In this document: piece by piece, positions 38,715-48,163 of the stretch | How positions within the stretch are numbered: the stretch's first letter is position 1 | Layout of the letters: every line of letters starts with the position of its first letter | NCBI GenBank assembly: GCA_965197635.1 | Contig: CBDANN010000008.1 | Location: 558,001-622,000 of the forward strand | Source of the DNA: Bin87 sp965197635 | GTDB taxonomy: Bacteria; Chloroflexota; Dehalococcoidia; Lucifugimonadales; UBA3495 | Direction: 5' to 3' | DNA: 64,000 bases | Translations under genes and position numbers: made by a program | Notes under the pieces: model-generated | What the model was told of the DNA's origin: nothing | Seen by the model: only the letters and a program-made list of their open reading frames with translations | The model's database searches: none

Positions 38715-39615
38715 TATTACAGCCGCACATGAATGGAAAGGCTTTGTAGTCGTCGCCGGTGATGGGATTGCCAGGCCCGGGCCTGATGCCGCCGTCTCCA
38801 CCGCGACCACCGTACCGTAAATTCAGCGCTCTGGGAGTCTTGCCACAACAAGCGGCATCACAGCCGTCGCACCTCGGGCACTGTCATGGGGATCAACTCG
38901 GCCAAAATCACCGCCCCCTTTTTACGTCGCCAGCGGCGGCGTAGCACTTGGTTACCGCCAAGAAGGCATGGACCAGCAGCGCCAGAGCCCGCCCCGTGCT
39001 ACGACACGGGGGGTGCCGTGTCGATACCATCCAGTCCAGCAGCGCACCTCGTATTGGTCCAAGCCCACCTCCTGTTTGGCCTCCTTGCAGGCATCCCGAT
39101 TTTAGACCAATCGCGATCCACCGAGTGCCCGCCACGCGCACCAGTCCTGCCAAGGGTGCGTCCGCCGGACTGAAGCCGGCGTAGTAGGCCACTTCAGCGG
39201 GGTCGGCGATGCCCGAGCCCTTGACCAAGCACGCACCAGCAGCCAATGCCTTTGGTCCGGCTCAGACCAGGGCCGGATGGATACCCGGGCCCAATCATAA
39301 AGACGTGGCCCCTTGCTGCCCTCCTCGGCGCTAAGCCGCTGCCAGGCCTCCTCCGGTATCTGCTGGACCAACCGCCGCGCCGCCACCGGCGCCGAACCAC
39401 CCGCCGTGTCAACCCACCGCGGCTCGTTATTCTTCACCGCCAGCGCATGGGATAGGCCCTGCTCCTCCAGCCACCGCCGCAACCGGCGATCATTGCCGTA
39501 CACCGTATCTCCGGCGACCCAGCCAAAGGGCACGCCCGCCGCCACCGCCCGGGCAATCATCACCTGGGCCAGTTGGCCCTTGATGCGAAAGACCACCTCC
39601 GTAGGAACGTCCCCA
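38715..39615 (-). pseudogene. IS701-like element, copy 2, 5' truncated
   Basis: The end TATTACAGCCGCAC starts at 38715 just after CTAG, a plausible IS701 target. Minus-strand transposase pieces include VPFGWVAGDTVYGNDRRLRRWLE, ALAVKNNEPRWVD and DPAEVAYYAGFS. The 5' third is missing and the sequence joins an IS1380 fragment at about 39615. TTGACCAA-type inserts at 39102 and 39221 and a reversed palindromic repeat at 38984-39011 break the frame. Confidence 0.8.
38984..39011 (-). repeat. Palindromic microrepeat, reverse orientation
   Basis: The reverse complement reads CCCCGTGTCGTAGCACGGGG followed by CGGGCTCT, matching the family at 35222 and 37843. Confidence 0.7.
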
Positions 39616-40046
39616 GGGTAGATGGAGCCTTGACCACGCCACCCAGCACCCGCCCAGTTTCGCCAGCGCGCAGCGCATCGGCGTCGTCAATATTGGCGTC
39701 GTCAATGTAGTCGCCACCGATCAGCGCCGAGGCCACCAGCGTCTTGATCTTATCGCCCCGGTTCGCCCGACCCAGCGCTTCTCCCAGATCCAGGTGCCGG
39801 TCAACCAGTTGGGGTAGACCAAGGTGATGGGCCAGGGTGATCGGCAGGAGCAGTCAAGCGTTGCTGACCAGGCGGTGATCGTCGAAGGAAATTTGGATGC
39901 GGTCGAGGCGCTCCAGTGGTAGCATCTATTGGGCACTCCTGGCTGCGGGTTGGCTTGCTGTCTTGAAAACCATTATCCCCGAAGCGCAGGAGCACTTTCT
40001 AACCCCCTCAGCGCGCCGATAGACTCATCCTGTCGGTGGATTCGCG
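39616..40046 (-). pseudogene. IS1380-family 5' fragment
   Basis: Matches the start of the complete IS1380 element at 52645-54354, including the coding start region and the non-coding AAACCATTATCCCCGAAG stretch. It ends in TCGGTGGATT-like terminal sequence near 40045. Only about the first 100 codons remain, with several shifts. Confidence 0.8.
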
Positions 40047-40092
40047 GTAAAATACAATTCAGAACGAGGTGGTCTCATTCAGAGTAAACCTA

Positions 40093-41327
40093 AACCAAAG
40101 CCAAGGTGAAATGCGCGGAGTCATAGGGTAAATTTGTGGGGAGAACTGGGTTAGCTGATCTTAGGAGTTGCGAGGGGTTGGTGATGGGAGTGAGAGAGAT
40201 CGGCCGATTTTTGGAACAATGGCAGATGGATGCCAAGGCTTTGCGCCGCCGGATGATGCTGGCGCCAACGCTCCGGGAACGGGAGCGGTGGTACGCTATT
40301 TTGCTGCTGGCAGAGGGCTGGACAGCAGCAGCGACGGCGGAGGCGCTGGAGCGGACCCCCACACCATCGGCAGATGGGCCGCCGCCTGCGGCGCGGGCGG
40401 GCCCACAGCCTTGATTTTCGAGCAGTCGGGTGGTTCCCCCCGCCCTCGGCGAGGGGCAGCAGGCGGAGTTGAGGGCGGCGGTGCCGGAGTTGCCCACCGA
40501 GTCGGACATCGAACTGACCAACTGGAACTGGCGGGCGGTGCGGCAGTTTGTCCGGGAGCGCTTCGGTATCAGCCTGAGCCGCAGCGGTGGCGTGAACTAC
40601 CGCCACCGTTTGGGGTTTGTCCTGAAACGCCCCCAGAAGCGTCTGGTCCAGGCGGACCATGCCAAGCGGGAATCCTTCGTGGCGGAATACGCCGCCCGGT
40701 GGGACGAGGCCGGGCGGTCTGGAGCCCAGATATGCTTCGCCGACGCGGCGCGCTTCCGGGCGGACGCTGCACTGCGGGGCCAGTGGGCGCTGCCGGGAGA
40801 GCCAGCCTTGGTGGACTCCAGCAGCCCGCGCGATGGTGAAAAGGCCAGCTACTACTCGGCGGTATGCCTGGAGACCGGCGCGGTGGAGTGGATGGAGCTG
40901 GCAGGCAACAGCAACTCAGCAACATCGGCCGGCCTTCCTGAGACAACTGCGGGAGAGACACGTCGGGCCGTTGAACGTGATTTGGGACAACGCTCCGGCG
41001 CACCGGGGCGCGGCGGTAAGGGAGTAGCTCCGGACGCCGGACCTGGGCCGGCGGCTGATGAACCTGCCGGGCTACAGTCCGGATTGCAACGCCGCTGAGG
41101 CGGTCTGGGGCTGGGCGAGGGAGGACGCCACCGGAAACCTGTGCTGGGGGACCAAGACTCGAGTGCCCGAGCGGGTCGGAAGCTTCCTCCACGGGCTGTC
41201 CAGCCGGAGGGAGGAGGTCAAGCGCCGCTGCCGAACCGTCCTGCAATCAAGGGCTGAAAGGCTGCTGCAAGACTCCCAGCCCCATTGCCAACCCCTCCTA
41301 AATGCGCATCCCACCTTGGCTTTGGTT
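40093..41327 (+). mobile_element. IS630-family element (decayed)
   Basis: Terminal repeats AACCAAAGCCAAGG and CCTTGGCTTTGGTT bound 1,235 bp with TA on each side (40091-40092, 41328-41329), the IS630/mariner target. The same ends occur on the 146-bp MITE at 63591. Confidence 0.9.
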
Positions 41328-41330
41328 TAG
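40184..41330 (+). pseudogene. IS630-family transposase, frameshifted
   Basis: Frame pieces: MGVREIGRFLEQWQMDAK, LLLAEGWTAAATAEALE, LTNWNWRAVRQFVRERFG, then after several shifts MNLPGYSPDCNAAEAVWGWA with the late catalytic acidic residue region. At least three shifts (near 40370, 40925, 41020) prevent a single product. Confidence 0.8.
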
Positions 41331-41351
41331 TAGTTCTCGCCACCTGCGTTT

Positions 41352-41498
41352 CTAAATCGCAGCGGGACATCCCGCCCGCTCGCGTTCCACATCAGCAGAC
41401 ACTTCGTCTGAGTCAGCCAGATGAATGATTATCGTCTGATCGGGATGCCAGACGGCTGCTCCGTCGCCACCAAAGTCAATTAGGCCACGCGTCGCCAT
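41352..41498 (-). CDS. Short ORF, 48 aa, possibly a gene remnant
   Basis: ATG at 41498 opens MATRGLIDFGGDGAAVWHP and ends at 41352. Its composition looks protein-like, but I recognise no family. It may be the N terminus of a gene cut by the adjacent IS630 insertion. Confidence 0.35.
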   Translation of the reverse strand: MATRGLIDFGGDGAAVWHPDQTIIIHLADSDEVSADVERERAGCPAAI

Positions 41499-41559
41499 CG
41501 CCTGTTATCATCGCACCCCGAATAGATCACCTTGTTCCTGGAGCAGAGGGCGGATCTTA

Positions 41560-41778
41560 ATGGAAAACTTTGATGCGCAACAGGCAATCCCGTTGCTCAA
41601 GCGGGCCCTTGACCTGCTTGAGAGGTTGTCGACGTATTGGGTTCAATTTTTCGTTTCCGCCATCTTCATGGCTGCCATATTGGTCGGCTGCTTTCTTTTG
41701 GTGGAGCGCCGCCTGGCAGGCGATGTTCCGGGATCTGCGTTAACGAGTTTGCTTCCCCTTTTTATGACGTCAAACTGA
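41560..41778 (+). CDS. Small single-span membrane protein
   Basis: 72 residues with one hydrophobic segment (FFVSAIFMAAILVGCFLLV) at about 29-47. No family recognised. A GAGCAGAGGG stretch lies upstream of the ATG. It lies in a 1-kb pocket without transposon sequence between two insertion sequences. Confidence 0.45.
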   Translation: MENFDAQQAIPLLKRALDLLERLSTYWVQFFVSAIFMAAILVGCFLLVERRLAGDVPGSALTSLLPLFMTSN

Positions 41779-41820
41779 TTGCGGTAATCGCAGTGGTCAT
41801 AGCAGCACTGCTCATGTGGT

Positions 41821-42162
41821 TTAATCGCTGGTTTCGCTCGAACCCGAGCGGGCCCTCTTCCAACTGACGAAGGTACCTATGATCATCAAGATTGCCGCGA
41901 CGATCCACAAGATTCCGGGAATAGCCATTATCCCCGCACCCACGACTATCACTCCCGCTACAAAGTTACCGCTCAAGCCCCCTATCTTCTCAAGCCCGAA
42001 TACACCCACTATCACCACCACCAACCCCAACGCGGCGAGCCCGGCGAGCGCGAACTGTGCCGTGTTTATCCACTCGCCCGCAGCCACCCTGCGGCTTGTC
42101 TGTCCAGAATCGGCGGGAGAATGATCTCCCGACGAGACGTCAGGAACCTCACCGGATGCCAT
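41821..42162 (-). CDS. Small multi-span membrane protein
   Basis: 113 residues: a polar N terminus, then hydrophobic stretches about 36-58, 64-82 and 84-99. GGAGGAG precedes the ATG at 42162, supporting expression. Function unknown. Convergent with the gene at 41560. About 250 bp upstream to the next element hold nothing I can identify. Confidence 0.6.
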   Translation of the reverse strand: MASGEVPDVSSGDHSPADSGQTSRRVAAGEWINTAQFALAGLAALGLVVVIVGVFGLEKIGGLSGNFVAGVIVVGAGIMAIPGILWIVAAILMIIGTFVSWKRARSGSSETSD

Positions 42163-42411
42163 AACGCTCCTCCAATACGACTTGCAGGATCGAGATTACA
42201 TTACCAATTTTACCGGAACTTCCGCAAGCGCGATTAAACCGTCGTGAGCACTCCGGTTACAGACGGCAGCGCACACCAACCGGGACGCCGGTCTCGCAGT
42301 TGGACACACATACCTGGAATTTCCGCCGCAAAAACGCGCCGACGGCCCGTCGACACCTTTTTACGTCCACAAAGGCTGTCGTTGTCCAGCGATTCTGTCC
42401 GTATAAATGGA

Positions 42412-43983
42412 AAGCGAATTTGTCAGTCGGAGCGGTTGATGGCTGGTTGAGTTGATTGGCCGGCGCCACGGTTGATGGGGCGATTGGTCGGCTGGGTCAG
42501 GGAGCGGGCGTACTTCCGGACCGTGTTGCGGTGTACGCCCAGTTGACGTGAGATCGCGCGCCGGGAGAGGCCCTGTGCCCTGGCCTGCTGCACGGCCTTC
42601 CAGAGGGCCAGCTGTCGCAGGGTAAGTTCCCGGCAGACCGGAGGTTCACTGTGATGGTTATCGACCGCCGGGTCCTCGACGACGGGATCGGGCTCCAGGT
42701 TGGCCAGGTGTCGCAACTGGGGTTGGCTGACGCGATGATTGCCCAGGCGTTTTACGATGCGGCCGATTTCCGGGTTGGGAGCCAGAGCGCCGTGGGAAGC
42801 GCGCAGTGCGCCGGGTCGTGGCGGCGCCTGCCGGGTGGGGATGATCTCATCCTCATGGCGCACCTGCAGGCGGCCGTCGGTGTGTTCGAGGACCTCCACC
42901 TGCACCCCGGCGTAGCTGGGTCGCTCCTTGCCAGGCAGCAGTTGCAGGGTTTGCCACTGGTACTTGACCGTGTTGTCCCGAGCCACCTTGCGGGTGTGCT
43001 TCATGCAGAGGATCTCGTCCAGGGGCCGTTGTGAGTTCCACGGGCGGTAGGCTGACTCGGGCAGCTCGGCGGGCACAGCAAACTGGGCGTTGTAGCGGGG
43101 CAGGAAGTCCTGCAGCACGGCGTTGGCCTGGTCGATGGTCTCGGCGTCGGCCAGACGCAGTTCGGTTACCAGGCGATCCTGGAAGGTTCCGGCCGCCCGT
43201 TCCACACGGCCCTTGGCCTGTGGCGAGCGGGCGAAGATCTGCTGGATGCCCAGTTCCGCCATGGCCCGACTGAAGTGCGTGGCTTCCACCGGCGGCTGGA
43301 TGTGCCTGGGCTTGCCGGAAAACTTGAACACGCCGTGGCGGTCGCCGTAGAGGGCGATGGGCAGTCCCCAGCGTTGTATCAGACCGTGCATCAGGATGAA
43401 GTAGCCACGGGTGTCTTCCTCGGGACCGAACACCGCGTTGGCCACAGCGCTGGTGGCGTCGTCCACCGCCAGCAGCAGGGTGAATTGGGGACCGTCATCG
43501 CCCAGCCACCGGTGGAAACTGCCGTCGATCTGCACCAGCATCCCGGCCTGAGGCATCCGTTGTCGCCGCACCCGGTGCTTGGGTGGACGCCGGTGCCTGG
43601 GGCTGGGGATGCCCGCCCGGGTCAGGATGCGACGCACGGTGGGCCGGCTCAGGTCAATGCCCTCCCGGTCCCTGAGCAACTCGGTGAGGTGGGTGTGGTT
43701 GGCTCCCGCGTAGGTGGTGCTAGCCAGCTGCACTACCGCGGCTGCCTCATCATCAGCAACGGTGTTGCGCGGTTTACGGCCTCGATTCCCGTGAGCAAGT
43801 GCGGCGGCGCCCTCCTTGCGATAGGCCGCCAGAAGTCGCCAGGAATGGCGTTCACTCACCCCCAGGACCTCGGCGGCCTGGGCTACCGGTAGCTGGTGTT
43901 CCAATACTGAGTTGAGCACGTGGAGTCTCGTCTGTTCTAGCTGGTTCAATGTCACGTCCTTCATAGGACTGACATTTTCGCTG
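42412..43983 (-). mobile_element. ISNCY-family element
   Basis: Subterminal repeats AGCGAATTTGTCAGTC (42413-42428) and GACTGACATTTTCGCT (43967-43982) match inversely at 14 of 16. The element carries one transposase and abuts the TA flank of the IS5 element. Confidence 0.7.
42423..43964 (-). CDS. ISNCY/IS481-like transposase
   Basis: About 513 residues. An N-terminal HTH (LPVAQAAEVLGVSERHSWRLLAAYR) is followed by an integrase core with Asp in MLVQIDGSFHRWL, Asp in ALYGDRHGVFKF and Glu in GRVERAAGTFQDRLV. A second HTH (LSRRAISRQLGVHRNTVRKY) sits at the C terminus. ATG 43964 is preferred to 44006, which lies in the neighbouring IS5 end. It is an uninterrupted frame, so possibly active. Confidence 0.85.
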   Translation of the reverse strand: MKDVTLNQLEQTRLHVLNSVLEHQLPVAQAAEVLGVSERHSWRLLAAYRKEGAAALAHGNRGRKPRNTVADDEAAAVVQLASTTYAGANHTHLTELLRDREGIDLSRPTVRRILTRAGIPSPRHRRPPKHRVRRQRMPQAGMLVQIDGSFHRWLGDDGPQFTLLLAVDDATSAVANAVFGPEEDTRGYFILMHGLIQRWGLPIALYGDRHGVFKFSGKPRHIQPPVEATHFSRAMAELGIQQIFARSPQAKGRVERAAGTFQDRLVTELRLADAETIDQANAVLQDFLPRYNAQFAVPAELPESAYRPWNSQRPLDEILCMKHTRKVARDNTVKYQWQTLQLLPGKERPSYAGVQVEVLEHTDGRLQVRHEDEIIPTRQAPPRPGALRASHGALAPNPEIGRIVKRLGNHRVSQPQLRHLANLEPDPVVEDPAVDNHHSEPPVCRELTLRQLALWKAVQQARAQGLSRRAISRQLGVHRNTVRKYARSLTQPTNRPINRGAGQSTQPAINRSD

Positions 43984-44002
43984 ACTAGGCAGTGTTGACA
44001 TT

Positions 44003-44761
44003 TCATCGTAGCCAGATGAGGGCGGCAGCGAATTGCAGAAAGCCAAGGTATCGGCTGGTCAATTTGTCAAACCTGGAAAATACCCGGCGGTAGTGCTTGA
44101 TCTTGCCGATGAAACACTCTACGACGTGGCGTTCTCGGTATAAGTGTCTATCGTAATCCCGTGGCGCCTTGCGGTTGGCCCGGGCGGGGATCACCGCCAC
44201 CATGCCCGCTTCCGCCAAATGGTCGATGAAGTCCTGTGCGTCATATCCTTTGTCCGCGATTACGTACTCGCTCCGGTAGCCGGTGAGCAGGGCCGCCGCC
44301 TGGGTGATGTCATGCTGCTGTCCCGGGGTCAACGTGAACCGCAGGGGGTTGCCCAGTCCGTCCACGGCCATGTGAACCTTCGTGCTGAACCCCCCGCGAC
44401 TGCGGCCCAGGGCTTGCGCTGATTGCCCCCTTTTTGCCGGGGCTCCCCCAGCACACTGATGCGCTCGAACCACCGTACTGTCGATGACCAGGTACTCCAG
44501 GTCCGGTTCCGTACTGAAATGCCGGTGCATTCGCTCCCAGACACCACGGTCGCACCAGCGGGCGAAGCGTTTGTAGACGGTGTTCCAGTTGCCATACTCG
44601 GCTGGCAGCAGTCGCCACTGCGCCCCGGAGCGATCCATCCACAGCACGCCCTCGACAAACCGCTGGCATTCCGCCGCGTCGCCAACGTACACGTCAGGGC
44701 AATCCCGCAGGAATTGCAAAATCTTCTCCCATTGGTCAGAGGGTATGGTTATACTCGGCAT
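44003..44761 (-). CDS. IS5-family transposase
   Basis: 252 residues: N-terminal DUF4096-like region (SDQWEKILQFLRD, MDRSGAQWRLLP, YGNWNTVYKRFARWCDRG), Asp in LVIDSTVVRAHQ, Asp in IADKGYDAQDF, and YRERHVVECFIGKIKHYRR with the Glu. The IS701 insertion at 44760-44763 falls on its start codon and separates it from any upstream promoter, so expression is doubtful. Confidence 0.88.
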   Translation of the reverse strand: MPSITIPSDQWEKILQFLRDCPDVYVGDAAECQRFVEGVLWMDRSGAQWRLLPAEYGNWNTVYKRFARWCDRGVWERMHRHFSTEPDLEYLVIDSTVVRAHQCAGGAPAKRGQSAQALGRSRGGFSTKVHMAVDGLGNPLRFTLTPGQQHDITQAAALLTGYRSEYVIADKGYDAQDFIDHLAEAGMVAVIPARANRKAPRDYDRHLYRERHVVECFIGKIKHYRRVFSRFDKLTSRYLGFLQFAAALIWLR

Positions 44762-44763
44762 AG

Positions 44764-46238
44764 TACTACAGTCGCGCTTGTGATGAAGGTTTCTGAAGGC
44801 GTCTCCGGTAATGACACTGCATGGCCCGGGCCTGGTGCCGCCGTCTCCATCCCGACCAGTGGATGGTCAGGGCAGGACTGCCACGGGGCAGCCACAGGAG
44901 CCGGCATAGCAGTCGTCTGACCTCGGGTACGGTCAGTGGGATGAGTTCTCCCGGGAACATATCCCCCTTTTACCGTCGCCACCGGCGGCATAGGACCGGA
45001 TTACCGCCAGAAAGGCATGGGCCAGCAGCGCCCGGGTGATGTGCCGGTGCCAGCCGACCCACAGGCGTACCTCATACTCATCCAGCCCCACCTCCTGTTT
45101 GGCCTCCTTGAAGGCGTCTTCGATGATCCACCGGGTGCCAGCCACGCGCACCAGTTCCGCCAGCGATACCTCTCCCGTACTAAAACAGGCGTAGTAGGCC
45201 AGCTCCTCAGGATCGGCAATGCCCGAACCCTTGACCAAGCACGCACCAGCAGCCAATGCCCCTGATCCAGCGCTGACCAGGGTCCTATCGGCAACCAACC
45301 CCAATCGTAGAGGCGCGGCCCCTTGCTGCCCTCCCCAGCGCTCAGACGTTGCCACCGGTCATCGGGTATCTGCTGGGCCAGTTCACGGGCTGCCACCTGT
45401 GCCGAGCCATCCTCCGTATCCGCCCACAGCGGCCGATTGTTCAAAGATCTGGTTCTTCACCGCCAGCACGTAGGACAGGCTCTGTTCCTCCAGCCACCGT
45501 CGCAGTTGACACGATCTTTGACCAATCGCATTGCCGTACACCGTATCCCCAGTTACCCAGGCAAAGGGCACCCCAACCGCCACCGCGCGGCTGATCATCT
45601 CCTGAGCCAGTTGTGCTTTGGTATGAAAGACCACCCCTTCCGGGACACCGGCTTCCCGCCGCCGCTCCACATCCTCCGCCCACTCCTGGGGCAGATACAG
45701 CTCCCGATCCAGAAAGGCCGCGCCCCGTCGGCTGCCATACGCCAGGAACACCCCGATCTGACAGTTCTCCACCTTCCCCGCCGTGCCGCTGTACTGACGC
45801 TTCACCCCCACCGACTTCTGGCCTTGCTTCAGAAACCCCGTCTCATCCACCACCAGCACCCCGCCGGGGTCGCCCAGATGCTCCACCACGTACCCTTGCA
45901 GGTCGTCCCGTACTTGGTCCGCGTCCCAGTGGTACACCGCCAGCAGACGCTGCACACCGTCGGGCGTGGCGTCGCCAGCATATTCCGCCAACTGCCACCC
46001 GTTCTTGCGCTCCACCGACCCCAGCAATCCTTGCAGGTACGCCAGCGCCCGCTGCCGAGACTCACTGCGGCTGAAACGCGACGCGATACGCCCGTGCAGC
46101 GCCTGGAGCCCAGCCTCCCAGTCCAGCGTTTCCTCCAGCACGGCCTCTCGCTCCAGTAATGTCTGACCCATTTCCAACCCCTCCACTCTCACCAGTAATC
46201 ATGGGCCTATCCTACCAAAGGCAAGCGCGACTGTAGTA
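44764..46238 (-). mobile_element. IS701-family element, copy 3
   Basis: Perfect 17-bp terminal repeats TACTACAGTCGCGCTTG (44764-44780) and its complement (46222-46238). 4-bp target duplication ATAG at 44760-44763 and 46239-46242. Length 1,475 bp. Confidence 0.95.
44933..46171 (-). pseudogene. IS701-family transposase with small inserts
   Basis: The 5' half is clean from ATG 46171 (AGGGG 8 bp upstream): LEETLDWEAGLQALHGRI, VLVVDETGFLKQGQKSVGV with the first Asp, and WVTGDTVYGN with the second. Inserts at 45518 (in frame), 45437 (frameshift) and 45231 (frameshift) disrupt the rest, although WIIEDAFKEAKQEVGLDEYEV with the Glu can still be read in another frame. Confidence 0.88.
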
Positions 46239-46276
46239 ATAGGGCGATTGTACCGCAGTCCAAATGTCAACACTAC

Positions 46277-47365
46277 CTAGTGTCCTGTATTCAAAGTTCG
46301 CTGGCAAAAGTGGGCGACGTTGGCCAGGATTTGGTCGGCGGTCTTGGTCCAGACAAAAGGTTTGGGGTCTTCGTTGGTGACGTCCAGGTAGCGGTAGATG
46401 GCAGTCTCCAGTTCGGCGCTGCTCTGATGCACGCCGCGGCGCAACTGCTTTTCGGTGAGCAGACCGAACCAGCGCTCCACCAGGTTCAGCCACGAGGCGC
46501 TGGTGGGTGTGAAGTGCATATGGAAGCGGGGCCGCTTGGCAAACCAGTTCCGGATCAGCGCCGTCTGGTGGGTGGCGTAGTTGTCCGCGATCAGGTGGAC
46601 GTCGAGGTCGGCGGGCACCTCGGCCTCGATGGTATCGAGGAATTTGCGGAACTCCACGGCCCGGTGCCGTTGGTGGCAACGACCAATCACCTTGCCGGTC
46701 CTGGTGTCTAAGGCGGCGAACAGCGAAGTGGTGCCGTGACGCAGGTAATCATGGGTGCGCCGTTCCACTTGTCCCGGGCGCATGGGCAATAGCGGACGGG
46801 TGCGATCCAACGCCTGGATCTGGGACTTCTCGTCCACGCACAGGACCAACGCCCGATCCGGTGGATTCAGGTATAGCCCCACAACGTCCCTGACCTTCTC
46901 GATGAAGAAGGGGTCCGACGACAACTTGAAGGTCTCCGTGCGGTGTGGCTGCAATCCGAAGGCCCGCCAGATGCGGCTGACCGTGTTGTGGCTCAGCCCG
47001 CTGCGCTGGGCCATGGACCGGGTGCTCCAATGGGTCGCGTCCCGGGGCGCGGTCTCCAGCGTCAGCGTAATCACACGCTCCACGTCGTCATCGGTAACCG
47101 CTCGAGGCCGTCCGCTGCGCGGTTCGTCCGACAGTCCGTCCAGCCTCCGTTCCAGGAACCGGGAACGCCATTTCCCCACCGTCGCATCGGACACTCCCAG
47201 GTCGGCGCTCACCGTGGTATTGCTGCGGCCTTCGGCACAGCCCAAAATCATTCTGGCCCGCAGCGCCAAAGCTTGCGCCGTTTTCGGACGACGAACCCAC
47301 CGTTCCAAGGTTTCACGCTCCACGTCATCCAAAATTAGCGGCGGCATTGGTCGTCCGATTGCCAT
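46277..47365 (-). CDS. IS630-family transposase
   Basis: 362 residues: paired HTH region (ADLGVSDATVGKWRSRFLERR), SRIWRAFGLQPHRTETFK, then the DDE core with Asp in LCVDEKSQIQALDR, Asp in LIADNYATHQT and Glu in SWLNLVERWFGLLTEKQLRRG. The start ATG 47365 lies 6 bp after AGGAGG; an earlier ATG is too close. The stop codon uses the flanking TA. Complete frame. Confidence 0.92.
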   Translation of the reverse strand: MAIGRPMPPLILDDVERETLERWVRRPKTAQALALRARMILGCAEGRSNTTVSADLGVSDATVGKWRSRFLERRLDGLSDEPRSGRPRAVTDDDVERVITLTLETAPRDATHWSTRSMAQRSGLSHNTVSRIWRAFGLQPHRTETFKLSSDPFFIEKVRDVVGLYLNPPDRALVLCVDEKSQIQALDRTRPLLPMRPGQVERRTHDYLRHGTTSLFAALDTRTGKVIGRCHQRHRAVEFRKFLDTIEAEVPADLDVHLIADNYATHQTALIRNWFAKRPRFHMHFTPTSASWLNLVERWFGLLTEKQLRRGVHQSSAELETAIYRYLDVTNEDPKPFVWTKTADQILANVAHFCQRTLNTGH

Positions 47366-47444
47366 GGTCATCCTCCTCTGGGCTGCTAACCCGGAGGATA
47401 CCTCATCGCGAATACTATTCTAATGAACTTCAGTTACACCACAC
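46280..47444 (-). mobile_element. IS630-family element, intact
   Basis: Ends beginning GTGTCCTGTA and, inverted, GTGTGGTGTA share spaced identities through AAGTTC. TA flanks at 46278-46279 (shared with IS5) and 47445-47446. Length 1,165 bp. Confidence 0.8.
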
Positions 47445-47535
47445 TAGTTAGCTACTAACCAAATCGTAGAGCATCGACAATCTGGCGGACATGAAATGGG
47501 CCCGGCTCAATCATCCCGCCCTCGTGGGACGGTGC

Positions 47536-48072
47536 TTACTCTGTCGGAGAGGCCAGTTTGGCGGCTGCTTTTCGCTTGGCTTCGTTCTTCCGGTACTCTT
47601 GATGCTTGGCTGCACAAGCAGGACATCGTGTTTGACTATTTGTCGCTGGTTCGCCGCATGTTACGCAAAGACCGAGTGCCAACCGTTGGTTGCGTTTCTC
47701 GTGCGCACGACGCCGGGCGTATTCTTTGCGTTCTGGTCGCTGGTCCCTCAATCGTTCGTATTCTTGGCGGGTTTGCTTTGGGCTTGTGATTCCGTCCTTC
47801 TCGTCAGCGGTGTCAATGACCGCGGCCTTGTGGTCGTTAGTCGGCGCTGAGGGGGTGGCTTTTCCGGACTGGGGCGCACCGGCATTCTTGGGTTCTGTGG
47901 GTGGTTTGGGAGCGGTCTTTTTGGCGGGATGGCGGGATGCCGTGACTTCTCGCTGCTTTCGCGTTCGTTTCGTCGGGGATCTCTTATTACTGTTGCTGGC
48001 TCCAGCCGTCTTGGCGTTGTGCCTTCTTCGAGGGAGTGGGAAGGTGTCAATGAAAGGTTGCCTTTTAGGTGG
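47536..48072 (-). CDS. Basic zinc-ribbon protein of phage/plasmid type
   Basis: A Lys/Arg/Ala-rich protein whose C terminus has ERKEYARRRAHEKRNQRLALG then CVTCGEPATNSQTRCPAC, a four-Cys knuckle, and a basic tail. Similar small proteins occur in phages and plasmids. The open frame extends to 48126, but its first residues (YRGSPAHAGINP) are the translated CRISPR repeat, so the true start lies downstream at an alternative codon I cannot fix. Function unknown. Confidence 0.45.
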   Translation of the reverse strand, partial: PPKRQPFIDTFPLPRRRHNAKTAGASNSNKRSPTKRTRKQREVTASRHPAKKTAPKPPTEPKNAGAPQSGKATPSAPTNDHKAAVIDTADEKDGITSPKQTRQEYERLRDQRPERKEYARRRAHEKRNQRLALGLCVTCGEPATNSQTRCPACAAKHQEYRKNEAKRKAAAKLASPTE

Positions 48073-48162
48073 ATTTATCCCCGCGTGTGCGGGGGAACCA
48101 CGATAAGCTAGATAGAAGGCGGACATTCCTACGGTCTATCCCCACGCGTGCGAGCTCACCGT
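48073..48162. CRISPR. One-spacer type I-E-like CRISPR remnant
   Basis: A 29-bp repeat (core TTTATCCCCGCGTGTGCGGG, 48073-48101), a 32-bp spacer (48102-48133) and a degenerate second repeat beginning TCTATCCCCACGCGTGCG (48134-48162). The ATCCCC motifs are exactly 61 bp apart, the I-E period. The palindromic core is typical of I-E repeats. No cas genes are seen. The second repeat decays into a doubled 13-mer GTGCGAGCTCACC. Confidence 0.75.
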
Positions 48163-48163
48163 G

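Larger units (their letters stand above)
43988..46277 (-). mobile_element. IS5-family element (IS427-like) carrying IS701 copy 3
   Basis: Ends GGCAGTGTTGACATTT (43988-44003) and AAATGTCAACACTACC (46262-46277) with TA on both sides (43986-43987, 46278-46279). Net length without IS701 is about 811 bp. IS701 is inserted at the first codons of its transposase. Confidence 0.88.

Noticed and set aside
48073..48126. N-terminal residues SPAHAGINP of the 47536-48126 ORF
   Set aside because: They come from translating the CRISPR repeat and are unlikely to be part of a protein.
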